Assembly (NCBI GenBank): GCA_937885735.1
Contig: CALABN010000185.1
Location: 1-14,758, forward strand
Source of the DNA: an uncultured Bacteroidota bacterium
GTDB lineage: Bacteria > Bacteroidota > Bacteroidia > Bacteroidales > SZUA-534
DNA length: 14,758 bases
Reading direction: 5' to 3'
The notes beneath the pieces were generated by a model that was given only the letters and a program-made list of their open reading frames with translations, had not been told where the DNA came from and did not search any database. The number at the start of each line of letters is the position of its first letter. Within the stretch, counting starts at the first letter, position 1. Shown in pieces: positions 1 to 6,836 of this stretch. Made by a program: the position numbers and the translations under genes.

Positions 1-358
1 GGTCGGCCATAAGTTGGCGCAACTCGTTCTCGTTGCTGGTGGTCTGTTTTTCCTGCTCGTCGCTCAAGTCGTCGTACATAGTCTTGAACACTTTGTACTG
101 TTTCTTGTAGAACTGGGCAGAATCGCGGACAACAGCCTTATTGCTGGCCTCGGAAGCAAGTTTCTTGTTGAGTTCGTCCACTTCGGCCTCGAGTTCGGTA
201 GTCTTGACGGTAAGGTCCTCGTTTATACTTTTTACAGAATCGCGCTCATTGCAAATGGCAACGTTCTTCTCCTTAAGTTCCTGAAATTGTTTTGACGGCA
301 CGCAACCTGCCAATCCAGCAAGCGCCACAATCATCATCATCTTGTTGATTTTCAACAT
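1..358 (-). CDS. OmpA-type coiled-coil lipoprotein, N-terminal part (cut by window edge)
   Basis: An open frame runs from an ATG at 358 to the left window edge (119 codons, no stop), so only the N-terminus is present. It starts with a short basic region (MLKINK), a hydrophobic stretch and a lipobox LAGC with the lipidated Cys at residue 19, so it is a predicted lipoprotein. From about residue 24 on the sequence is charged, rich in Glu, Lys, Asn and Asp with heptad-like spacing, which indicates a long coiled coil. This layout (lipobox, VPSK, charged coil) resembles Bacteroidales OmpA-family lipoproteins whose C-terminal peptidoglycan-binding OmpA domain follows the coil; that domain would lie outside the window, so the family name is inference. 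A 550 bp gap separates it from the gene on its right, so it probably has its own promoter, which I could not place. Confidence 0.75.
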   Translation of the reverse strand, partial: MLKINKMMMIVALAGLAGCVPSKQFQELKEKNVAICNERDSVKSINEDLTVKTTELEAEVDELNKKLASEASNKAVVRDSAQFYKKQYKVFKTMYDDLSDEQEKQTTSNENELRQLMAD

Positions 359-533
359 ATTTTTATTTTTGAGTTTTATGTTTCATTGTTAGCGAAATAT
401 GATTGTCCTCTTGTCGCGACGGCTCAAGGCGGGCACCATAATCCAACCATAAAAATACGTTGCTGAATATGTGGTTTTCAGCACAATCGGCACAACTTAT
501 CAACCGACTGCATTTGAAAAGTAGCACTACATA

Positions 534-585
534 TTTAGGATTTAGGATTTTCAATTAACAATTAATAATTAACAGTTAACAATTA
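534..585. repeat. AT-rich short tandem repeats (TTTAGGA and TTAAC types)
   Basis: Two copies of TTTAGGA follow each other at 534-547, with a partial third. From 552 to 585 the motif TTAAC or a variant recurs about four times with AATT spacers. Such degenerate AT-rich arrays are common between Bacteroidales genes and probably arise by slippage. No function is claimed. Confidence 0.6.
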
Positions 586-597
586 CTAGGACAAAGC

Positions 598-638
598 ACG
601 TAGAACTTAAAACGTATAACATAAAACATAGAACGTAG
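598..638. repeat. Degenerate ACGTA/AAAC tandem repeat
   Basis: The units ACGTAGAAC, AAACGTATAAC, ATAAAAC and ATAGAACGTAG follow one another with small changes, giving a decayed tandem array of roughly 10-base units. It lies in non-coding DNA next to the TTAAC-type repeat. Confidence 0.5.
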
Positions 639-790
639 GTCTTGCAACGAACCAATCGTAAGGTACAAGTGTGTTTTCTTCTTTATACATTCCAAATTCC
701 GCATAGATATGGAAGATTTTCTTCTTTTTCTGTGCAGAGATTGATAGTTTTTTACAAATCACAGAAGCCACAGATAATGACTAAATAACC

Positions 791-855
791 AAACAGTCGC
801 AATTGGAACAGGAAACAAGTTTTTTGTTGTTTTCCTGCTCGAATTACGACTGTTT
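791..855 (-). repeat. 26-bp-arm inverted repeat (long hairpin)
   Basis: The left arm (791-816, starting AAACAGTCGCAATTG) and right arm (830-855, ending CGACTGTTT) match over 26 positions except three. In the minus-strand RNA two of these are G-U wobbles and one is a C-C mismatch, so the stem is strongest on the strand that carries the neighbouring genes. The loop is 13 nt. It lies 54 bp beyond the stop of the propeller lipoprotein gene, behind a first terminator-like hairpin, and no clear U-tract follows. It may be a second terminator or 3' end protector, or the remnant of a small inverted-repeat element. Confidence 0.65.
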
Positions 856-860
856 ATGAG

Positions 861-893
861 AAAAGGAAACGCCACATGAAATGGCGCTCCTTT
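861..893 (-). terminator. Terminator-like hairpin, copy 1 of a repeated element
   Basis: In the minus-strand RNA the arms AAAGGA-G-CGCCA and TGGCG-TT-TCCTTTT pair around a seven-base loop, with one small internal bulge, and end in four U residues. It begins 15 bp after the TAA stop of the propeller lipoprotein gene, as an intrinsic terminator should. A nearly identical copy lies behind the gene at 2233-3474. Confidence 0.6.
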
Positions 894-908
894 CAGACGA
901 TATACTTG

Positions 909-2000
909 TTACTTCAACTTGGCTTTATAGAGCACAAGGTCTTGATTTTCATCATAATATTCCAAATAGAGCGTATTTGTTGATTCGGAATATGATGACA
1001 AACCAAATAGATTATTGGCTTCATAGCGAGCCTGCAGATTGCCATCCCAATCGAACTTGAAAATCTCTGTCATTCTGTTATTTGATATTTCTTGCATATT
1101 TTCTCTTGGCACGTTGCAAATACGGTCGTTTGGAACAATAATATAGTTCTCCGTACTTAGAGGGTTCCACGAAAAACGATTGTACCTTACAAGTCTGATT
1201 TGATTATCAAACTCCAATCTTTCATACTCGTTTTCTATAAGTGGGTCGGGGCCATAGACAATCTTGAGAGTATCCAAATTGGAATTGAGAAGCGTGAACT
1301 GAGGAGTGTTGTTATAAGGTATGAACACCTTACCACGATTTAAGTCGGACACAATGTGGGCAGTAGGATTTCCAGAAATGCGCGAAAATCCTTCAGGCAT
1401 TTGGTAATCGATATGGCCATCGAGTCCGCAAGTAAACAACTCGGGCATTGACTCGTTAGCCTTGTTACCACAATTTTCCATATAATGATGATTATAAAAC
1501 AAGAACGAGGTATCTGTCAACGCATCAAAAGACCAAAATTCAGCACCGCTGAAAGTGTATTTACGCGGATTGTACGACTGCCCCATCATAACTAAAGAAT
1601 CGAGATTGAAGCAGAAAACTTCTCGAGGTGGATTTCCGAAAGACATTCGTGGCGTCAGTTCCACATAATATCTATTGTCTCTTTGATTCAAATAACTATT
1701 CATTTCTTCCGTACTTTCGAGGAATTCTCCCATCAACTTCATTGTGTTCAAATTATACACAGAAACCACATACGGTTTTGGTTGCGTATGCTGAACAAGC
1801 AAAATTGAATCGTGATAAATATCAAGGCCAGAATACTCGCCCAAACCTTTAGGCAAGTCAACCCTCTCCAGTTCAAGTTCCTGCAACACGGGAATACTGT
1901 CTTCGGTCAGATAGACATAATTGTCGAATTGTGCCTTCGACTGCTGATTGCACGACATCAGGAAGAATGGCAATGCAAATAACAAATATTTGATTTTCAT
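909..2000 (-). CDS. TolB-like six-blade propeller lipoprotein
   Basis: The 363-residue product starts with a signal sequence ending in LMSC, with the lipidated Cys at residue 17, so it is a predicted lipoprotein. The rest is rich in beta strands with repeated patterns of the type YNLNTMKL, FCFNLDSL and FKFDWDGNL, each a short hydrophobic strand followed by an Asp/Asn-rich turn. That pattern, the length and the lipobox fit the Bacteroidales TolB-like six-blade propeller family (Pfam TolB_like), whose members have no known enzymatic role and may bind a ligand or protein at the cell surface. The family call is from memory of typical members. The gene seems monocistronic: more than 230 bp with a hairpin separate it from the gene upstream, and hairpins follow its stop. 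No clear promoter was found ahead of the ATG. Confidence 0.7.
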   Translation of the reverse strand: MKIKYLLFALPFFLMSCNQQSKAQFDNYVYLTEDSIPVLQELELERVDLPKGLGEYSGLDIYHDSILLVQHTQPKPYVVSVYNLNTMKLMGEFLESTEEMNSYLNQRDNRYYVELTPRMSFGNPPREVFCFNLDSLVMMGQSYNPRKYTFSGAEFWSFDALTDTSFLFYNHHYMENCGNKANESMPELFTCGLDGHIDYQMPEGFSRISGNPTAHIVSDLNRGKVFIPYNNTPQFTLLNSNLDTLKIVYGPDPLIENEYERLEFDNQIRLVRYNRFSWNPLSTENYIIVPNDRICNVPRENMQEISNNRMTEIFKFDWDGNLQARYEANNLFGLSSYSESTNTLYLEYYDENQDLVLYKAKLK

Positions 2001-2056
2001 AACATTAGATTTATATGATTAACAATTGGAACGTTGCTCACATTTTTTGCAATGTC

Positions 2057-2122
2057 GCGTACCTACGGCACGCCTTTCATTGGCATAATTTATATTCTAC
2101 CAATTTTTTACCCCTAACGGGG
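2057..2122. repeat. Probable dispersed Bacteroidales intergenic repeat with three dyads
   Basis: Three inverted repeats follow in order: GCGTACC/GGCACGC at 2057-2073 (one imperfect pair), ATTGG/CCAAT at 2079-2083 and 2100-2104, and CCCC-TAAC-GGGG at 2111-2122. I recall the combination of a CTACGGCACGC hairpin, an ATTGG...CCAAT pair and a CCCC/GGGG hairpin as a recurrent intergenic sequence in Bacteroides and relatives. The family assignment is from memory; the dyads are seen directly. Confidence 0.5.
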
Positions 2123-2160
2123 CAATCTTATTTGGATTGTTCTCTTGAAACAAAAACGGC

Positions 2161-2177
2161 AAAGGCCTTTTAAAAGG
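2161..2177. repeat. Overlapping perfect palindromes
   Basis: AAAGGCCTTT (2161-2170) is a perfect 10-base palindrome and overlaps CCTTTTAAAAGG (2166-2177), a perfect 12-base palindrome. The second shares its right half with the start of the terminator-like hairpin at 2172-2205, so alternative folds of the transcript end are possible. Confidence 0.55.
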
Positions 2178-2205
2178 AAACGCCACTATGGAATGGCGCT
2201 CCTTT
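2172..2205 (-). terminator. Terminator-like hairpin, copy 2 of a repeated element
   Basis: This is the same element as at 861-893, differing by one inserted base and one substitution in the loop. The minus-strand RNA forms AAAGGA-G-CGCCA paired with TGGCG-TT-TCCTTTT, ending in four U residues. It begins 27 bp after the TAA stop at 2233 and is the likely end of the three-gene BlaI/M56/lipoprotein unit. Confidence 0.6.
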
Positions 2206-2232
2206 GCGACTAAATTTATAATGATTAGGACT

Positions 2233-3474
2233 TTAACGCATACCGTTTTTATTGGTGAATCCACGATAAACGTGGCCTGTCTCGAACAAGCGGTGGAAAC
2301 GGCCTGTCTTGACCGAATTGTCGGCAATGGCAAGAATGTCGTCAACAGGCAAGATTCCGTAATAGATGAACGCCATTACGCATCCATCTTCGGTTGAATG
2401 CTGTTTAAGATAATCCTTCATTGCATTTACATTGCCTCTTGCCATCTGGTAAGATTGCAGAGCGTCGCCATAGGCCTTGTAATAGCCCGACTGGCCATAG
2501 AGCAAAAATCTGCCGTCCATAATGGTCAACGTGCCAATCTCGCCAGGAACGAGCATAATTGGTACAACGGCGTTGCAGATGCTACCATCGTCGAAAATGG
2601 CCTGATAGATAGCCAGGCGAGGCTCCTTGTAGCCATACTTGACGTTGAAACGGTCGTTTACGGCATCAACCCTGCGCATTGTTTCCTCCTTGCTGAACGT
2701 TTCATCGTAAATATGAATCAGGTAGCCGACATCGCGAATGCCAGGCGTCACAATTCCCTTTATGAGAATGCTGTCAGGGCTCATCACCGTAGGAAGTTCG
2801 GCATCAGACAACGACTTTATATTTTCCTGAATGCTATAATATTGATAGCCCATTCCAATCATATTGTTAGTGAACAATTTGACAAAACGTCCAGTCTTAA
2901 TGGCAGGGTCCATCATCTCAAGTATTTTATCAGAAGTCAAATATTGGCTGTAGATAAATGCCATAATGGTGCCTTCCTCCGACGAGTGCTCCTTGAAATA
3001 GTCGAGCACCTTCTGCTGACGTTCATCAGCAGGATACGAACTGATATTTTCAACAAAGTCGTTGGCATCGGCAAATTGCTGATAGAAATCGGAACCCGAA
3101 AGGTCAAACATTCCGTTCATCACCTTCAGTTTAGCCTTCTCGCCAGGTACAAGAAGCACAGGGACTGTGGCACTGCAAATGGTTCCATCGTCGAAAATGG
3201 CTTGAAAGACAGCCTTGCGAGGCTCATCATAATTTGAAGTGAAACTGAACTTGTAGTCAGTCACCTCAACGCGCTTTGTTTCAACTTCCCTTTGGAAATC
3301 GGCATCGTATATGTGAACCAGATAAGCGACATCGCGGATTCCAGGCGATGCAAATCCGTCAAGAGTGAAGTTATCCGTGGCTTTGGCACAGCCCGACATA
3401 GTCATCGACAAGCCAAACACTATGGCACACGATGCAAATACATTGTTAATGTTTCTTATTGTTTTCATTTTCAA
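2233..3474 (-). CDS. Lipoprotein made of two DUF4369-like repeats
   Basis: The 413-residue product has an N-terminal signal with a lipobox-like MSGC (Cys29), so it is probably a lipoprotein; Met at -3 is a weak match. Two repeats follow, about residues 36-210 and 236-406. Both have a beta-rich first half containing PGIRDVxYLxHIYD, EPR, QAIFDDGxIC and a VPxxLVPGE motif, then a helical half with YFKEHSSEEG or YLKQHSTEDG, VMAFIY and [VI]KTGRFxxLF. The first half resembles DUF4369, a domain known from the N-terminus of Bacteroidota thiol-disulfide (TlpA/AhpC-like) proteins, but no thioredoxin CxxC domain is present. The same repeat forms the ectodomain of the M56 protease encoded 29 bp upstream, so the two are almost certainly co-transcribed and related by domain copying. 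A role as partner, decoy or ligand carrier for the sensor is inference. Confidence 0.8.
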   Translation of the reverse strand: MKMKTIRNINNVFASCAIVFGLSMTMSGCAKATDNFTLDGFASPGIRDVAYLVHIYDADFQREVETKRVEVTDYKFSFTSNYDEPRKAVFQAIFDDGTICSATVPVLLVPGEKAKLKVMNGMFDLSGSDFYQQFADANDFVENISSYPADERQQKVLDYFKEHSSEEGTIMAFIYSQYLTSDKILEMMDPAIKTGRFVKLFTNNMIGMGYQYYSIQENIKSLSDAELPTVMSPDSILIKGIVTPGIRDVGYLIHIYDETFSKEETMRRVDAVNDRFNVKYGYKEPRLAIYQAIFDDGSICNAVVPIMLVPGEIGTLTIMDGRFLLYGQSGYYKAYGDALQSYQMARGNVNAMKDYLKQHSTEDGCVMAFIYYGILPVDDILAIADNSVKTGRFHRLFETGHVYRGFTNKNGMR

Positions 3475-3503
3475 TAATTTATATAATTAATGGTGTTTAT
3501 TTG

Positions 3504-6329
3504 CTATTTTATGGCATTTGCATTGTCATTCGCTTCAGACTCCTGCAAAAAGCCCTTGCTCAAATAGCCACCTTCAAACAATGCCTTGAACTTGCCTTTC
3601 TTGACATATTTGCTCGCCATTAACTCAATAGTATTGGCAGGAAGATAACCATTGGCAATGAAGGCCATAACCGCGCCGTCTGAAGATGCATTTTTCACAA
3701 AATAGGCGGTCAGCAGTTCAGTAGCATCCTTCTTGCCAGCAACGCTGTTAGCAAAATTCACAGCATCGGCATATTGCTTGTAGAATGGCGAATTGCCTGT
3801 AATCTCGTAATAGTCGTTGCCAATTTCAACGTGGCAAGAATCGTTTGGCATCCATATAATTGGAATTCTTGCTATGTTCTCGTTGACGTCATCTGATTGA
3901 GCGACAAGAACCTTTAATTGAAGTCCAGTTGGCAAGAAGCATCTTTCTACATATGATGAATTATTACCAAACATATTGATAGATGAAGCAGGCGCTGAGT
4001 TTGCATCGTCATATATTGCATTTAATGAATATGTATGTAATTTGTAACTACAACCTTTAAATTCATTCTTGGCATATATGGAAAGTACTTGCAAATTTTT
4101 ATTTTTTTCCTTCTCAGCTTCCTTTTGAAGTAGCGCTTCAGAGGTAAAGCCCTTGTCCAAATAGCCTTCGTCGAACAACTTCTTGAAATAGCCATTCTTG
4201 ACAGAATTGTCGGCGATTGCCGAAATTTGGTCACCAGACAGGAATCCGTTGGCAATGAAGGCCATAACTGCGCCTTGGCTATCTGAATTCTTCTTCAGGT
4301 AGTCGGTCAGTTTTTTCGTTGCATCCTTCTTACCTGCCACGCTCTTGCCATATTTCACTGCATCGGCATATTGATTGTAGAATGGCGACTTACCGGTTAT
4401 CTCATAATAGTTTTTACCAATTTCAACGTGGCACGAATCGTCAGTCATCCATATTACGGGTATTCGCCTGATATTCTCGTTGACAGTGTCCGATTGAGCG
4501 ACAAGAAGAGTCAAAGTCGGTTCAAATCCGCCAGTGCTTCTAAAAAGATATTGTTGATTGGGTTTGGCAAGCCAATCCATTGGATAAGCTTGGTTTTCCT
4601 CGTAAACATAAGACAATGGCCAGGATTTAACCTGATAGGAAACAATACCAAAATCGTCAGTAGCCTTTATCTCCTGTATCGATTTCCACATAGTGGGGTC
4701 ATTAAACATTGGGATTGATAGATTGTCCAATGACGTTTCCCCACTGACAGATGCGGGAATTTGGCAATCGGACTTGCTGAAGCCAACACCATACATTTGG
4801 TTGTCGAAAACGTTGCGCAGACGACCGTTTCGCACAGTTGAATCCATATTTGCCAAAATGGCCTGGGTAGGAATCGCTTGTGAATTTAGATAAGCCATTA
4901 CACAGCCTTCTTCCGAAAGATGTTCCTTAAAGTATTTGACAATCACAGGCATACGGTCGTTAAAGCCGTTAAGGTTAGCATTCTTAATCAAGTCGCAGGC
5001 ATAGCCGTATTGCTGATAGAAACCAGATTCGCCAGTAAGTTCGTAAGTGCCGTTTTTCACCTTTAGGTGCGCCTGTTCGTCGGGCACTATCAGCAAAGGA
5101 ATGATGCCACCAGCATTCTCGCCATTTTCAAATATTGCCTGAATCTTTGCCAGACGAGGCTCGTTGTAGTTGGTTGTAAAAGTGAACTTGCGGTCGTTTA
5201 TTTCAATCTTGCGGGTTTCGGCGACTTCAGAAAGATTCTCGTCGCTGATGCTCACCAGATAGGCCACATCGCGAAGTCCAGGCGTAACATATCCCTCGAG
5301 CGTGAAGTTGCCCAATTCGGGCTTGCCGTCGTAAACGGTGACGGCAGTGGCGCTCAAGTACATAAGCACAAGCGCAGGCGCATAGACAACCTTGAAGGCC
5401 TTCAGGAACGGCGAATCGGCACGGTTCATCATAGTTATGCGGTTTTTAAGGCTACGTATGTTAAGGTTGTTGGTCACATAATATCCGTTTACGGCAACAG
5501 CCTCCGCAAGTATCATATATTGGTACGACTTTGCATCAAAGCCGTGCTCAAGCACTACATTGTCGGCCTGATACTCGTGAACGTCCTGCAAGGCGCCACG
5601 TAGCAAATAGACGACAGGATTGAACCATTGTACTGACGAAAGCAAGTCAACAAGCAACAAGTCGGCCGAATGGCCTAAACGCACGTGAGCCATTTCGTGA
5701 GCCAGAATCATACCGCGGGCCTCCGATGCATAATCGTCGGCTGACATCACTATCACGTTCATCCAACTGAATGCGGATATTGGACTGTCGACAGTAACAA
5801 TCCTGACTCTGCCGTTATTAGCCACCAAAGTGCCACGGCGTATTATCCGCCATACATTGAATGTGGATACTGCAAGCCTGACCAGCATAAACAGCACTCC
5901 TGCAACCCACAGCATTGCCAGCGCCAAAGGCCAGCTCCACTGAAATGCAGGCGTGGTCGCTTCAGCCACTACGGGGGCTACAGGTTCCGACTCCTCAACA
6001 AAATATTCAATAGTGGGCATTGCCATATTTGCTTGTGGCTGTTCGACCACAGCAACTGATTCAGCCACTTCATCAATGGTCTCGACTGTCCACATTGGCA
6101 TCAACTCGCCACTTACTTCGGAAAGTTGCTCCTGCACAGGTGCCTTCGACACACTGCTGTGAATTGTGACAACGCATTGTGGCAACACAAACGAAGCCAC
6201 CAATATGCCAATAAGCAAGATGCGGTTCAGTCGGTAGAATGTCTCACGGCGCATCAACACGCGGTAAAGCAAATAAAAGGCTACAAGAAATACCGCCACC
6301 TTGATTTGATATACGACAAATGGGTTCAT
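3504..6329 (-). CDS. BlaR1-like M56 membrane metallopeptidase with three DUF4369-like ectodomain repeats
   Basis: The 941-residue protein has four predicted membrane segments (about 4-22, 34-54, 132-154, 311-331). The zinc-protease motif HEMAH is at 211-215 (ligands His211, His215; catalytic Glu212), and Glu252 in HEYQAD is the probable third ligand, 41 residues on as in BlaR1. A Pro/Glu/Val-rich linker (57-130) lies between segments 2 and 3. By the BlaR1 model the protease faces the cytoplasm and the C-terminal half the periplasm. Instead of a penicillin-binding sensor, that half has three repeats (about 341-517, 555-730, 740-928). Repeat 1 resembles those of the downstream lipoprotein (PGLRDVAYLV, EPR, QAIFENG); repeats 2 and 3 form a second subtype (LVAQSDxVNENI, DSCHVEIG, SPFYxQYADAV) and are close copies of each other. 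A BlaI-type repressor gene ends 81 bp upstream. The family call is firm; what it senses is unknown, and beta-lactam sensing is not supported. Confidence 0.88.
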   Translation of the reverse strand: MNPFVVYQIKVAVFLVAFYLLYRVLMRRETFYRLNRILLIGILVASFVLPQCVVTIHSSVSKAPVQEQLSEVSGELMPMWTVETIDEVAESVAVVEQPQANMAMPTIEYFVEESEPVAPVVAEATTPAFQWSWPLALAMLWVAGVLFMLVRLAVSTFNVWRIIRRGTLVANNGRVRIVTVDSPISAFSWMNVIVMSADDYASEARGMILAHEMAHVRLGHSADLLLVDLLSSVQWFNPVVYLLRGALQDVHEYQADNVVLEHGFDAKSYQYMILAEAVAVNGYYVTNNLNIRSLKNRITMMNRADSPFLKAFKVVYAPALVLMYLSATAVTVYDGKPELGNFTLEGYVTPGLRDVAYLVSISDENLSEVAETRKIEINDRKFTFTTNYNEPRLAKIQAIFENGENAGGIIPLLIVPDEQAHLKVKNGTYELTGESGFYQQYGYACDLIKNANLNGFNDRMPVIVKYFKEHLSEEGCVMAYLNSQAIPTQAILANMDSTVRNGRLRNVFDNQMYGVGFSKSDCQIPASVSGETSLDNLSIPMFNDPTMWKSIQEIKATDDFGIVSYQVKSWPLSYVYEENQAYPMDWLAKPNQQYLFRSTGGFEPTLTLLVAQSDTVNENIRRIPVIWMTDDSCHVEIGKNYYEITGKSPFYNQYADAVKYGKSVAGKKDATKKLTDYLKKNSDSQGAVMAFIANGFLSGDQISAIADNSVKNGYFKKLFDEGYLDKGFTSEALLQKEAEKEKNKNLQVLSIYAKNEFKGCSYKLHTYSLNAIYDDANSAPASSINMFGNNSSYVERCFLPTGLQLKVLVAQSDDVNENIARIPIIWMPNDSCHVEIGNDYYEITGNSPFYKQYADAVNFANSVAGKKDATELLTAYFVKNASSDGAVMAFIANGYLPANTIELMASKYVKKGKFKALFEGGYLSKGFLQESEANDNANAIK
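3763..3910 (-). repeat. 148-bp internal direct repeat, copy in ectodomain repeat 3
   Basis: This stretch aligns without gaps to 4360-4507, with about 28 differences by hand count (roughly 81% identity). It encodes the segment from LVAQSD to YADAV of ectodomain repeat 3. The lack of gaps indicates a relatively recent tandem duplication within the M56 gene. Confidence 0.8.
4360..4507 (-). repeat. 148-bp internal direct repeat, copy in ectodomain repeat 2
   Basis: Partner of the copy at 3763-3910. It encodes the LVAQSD to YADAV segment of ectodomain repeat 2 of the M56 protein. The two copies start 597 bp apart, which is 199 codons and matches the spacing of protein repeats 2 and 3. Confidence 0.8.
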
Positions 6330-6376
6330 AGGGATTAATGGTTAGTGGTTAATACTCAATGATTAATTGACAGTAA

Positions 6377-6403
6377 CTAATGCCAATTCTGAATTTGCAT
6401 TAG
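6377..6403 (-). promoter_or_regulatory. Hairpin between the repressor and protease genes
   Basis: CTAATGCCAATT and AATTTGCATTAG form a 12-bp stem with one mismatch and a three-base loop. It begins 7 bp after the TGA stop of the BlaI-type gene and lies 47 bp before the start of the M56 gene. No U-tract follows, so it is more likely an RNA processing, stabilising or weak attenuation site, or a second operator, than a full terminator. Confidence 0.45.
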
Positions 6404-6410
6404 GAAGGAA

Positions 6411-6806
6411 TCACTTGCCCCGTTTCCTCTTTTGGATTTTTTCTTTTCCGTTCTCAATTTGTTCAATCAAGCCCTTGAGTTCGTCAATGGAAATCTTTTC
6501 TTCCTTAACCAATGTTGACACGGCGTTCAGATACGACATACCGAAGCATTTGCCGACAAGGCTGTCGATATTCATCTCGCCATACTCTTTTTTGGTCATA
6601 GATGCAAAATATTGGAAAGTGCTACCCAAATCCTTGTGACTTACATAGCCGTTCGACTCAAGTGTACGCACTTGCGTTGACAGGGTATTGAAATGAGGTT
6701 TGGGGTCGGGATATAAATCCTGTAATTCCTTGACACACATTGGTCCTTTGTTCCAGAACCAATCCATAATTACTTCCTCCTTTTTAGTCAAACGTTTCAT
6801 TGTCAT
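6411..6806 (-). CDS. BlaI/MecI/CopY-family transcriptional repressor
   Basis: The 131-residue product has the family layout: an N-terminal winged helix (LTKKEEVIMDWFWNKGPM, then VKELQDLYPDPKPHFNTLST and VRTLESNGYVSHK with the wing after it) and a C-terminal dimerisation helix region (about 85-120, EEKISIDELKGLIEQIENG). BlaI proteins bind palindromic operators as dimers and are released when the M56 partner is activated and BlaI is cleaved or otherwise inactivated. By eye the staphylococcal cleavage site (Asn-Phe) aligns with Thr-Leu in AVSTLVKEEK, so the site is not strictly conserved. The start at 6806 (MTMKRL) is 6 bp ahead of a second ATG at 6800, which is equally possible. It is the first gene of the unit and probably represses its own promoter. 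The target genes besides this operon are unknown. Confidence 0.9.
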   Translation of the reverse strand: MTMKRLTKKEEVIMDWFWNKGPMCVKELQDLYPDPKPHFNTLSTQVRTLESNGYVSHKDLGSTFQYFASMTKKEYGEMNIDSLVGKCFGMSYLNAVSTLVKEEKISIDELKGLIEQIENGKEKIQKRKRGK

Positions 6807-6836
6807 TTTTATTAAGATTATACATTAGTTGCATTG

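Larger units (their letters stand above)
359..908. other. 550 bp intergenic region with repeats and hairpins
   Basis: No convincing gene lies here. A 63-codon minus-strand frame at 363-554 has no recognisable domain and overlaps repetitive AT-rich DNA. The region holds a TTTAGGA tandem, a TTAAC-rich stretch, a degenerate ACGTA/AAAC tandem, a long inverted repeat (791-855) and a terminator-like hairpin (861-893), listed separately. The stretch from about 640 to 780 shows nothing I can name. It should contain the promoter of the OmpA-type gene, but no clear TAnnTTTG box with a suitably spaced -33 element was seen. Confidence 0.6.

Noticed and set aside
363..554. A 63-codon minus-strand frame upstream of the OmpA-type gene
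   Set aside because: No domain or signal is seen, it starts inside AT-rich repeats, and it occupies the expected promoter region of the next gene.
598..638. A CRISPR array
   Set aside because: Units are about 10 bases, degenerate and without spacers, and no cas gene is present.
2398..3237. A 279-codon plus-strand open frame opposite the two-repeat lipoprotein
   Set aside because: It has no recognisable domain and lies wholly opposite a well-supported gene; its length follows from the codon pattern of that gene.
3504..6329. Beta-lactam resistance sensing by the M56 protein
   Set aside because: No penicillin-binding domain motifs such as SxxK plus KTG follow the protease domain; the C-terminal half is made of DUF4369-like repeats and no beta-lactamase gene is nearby.
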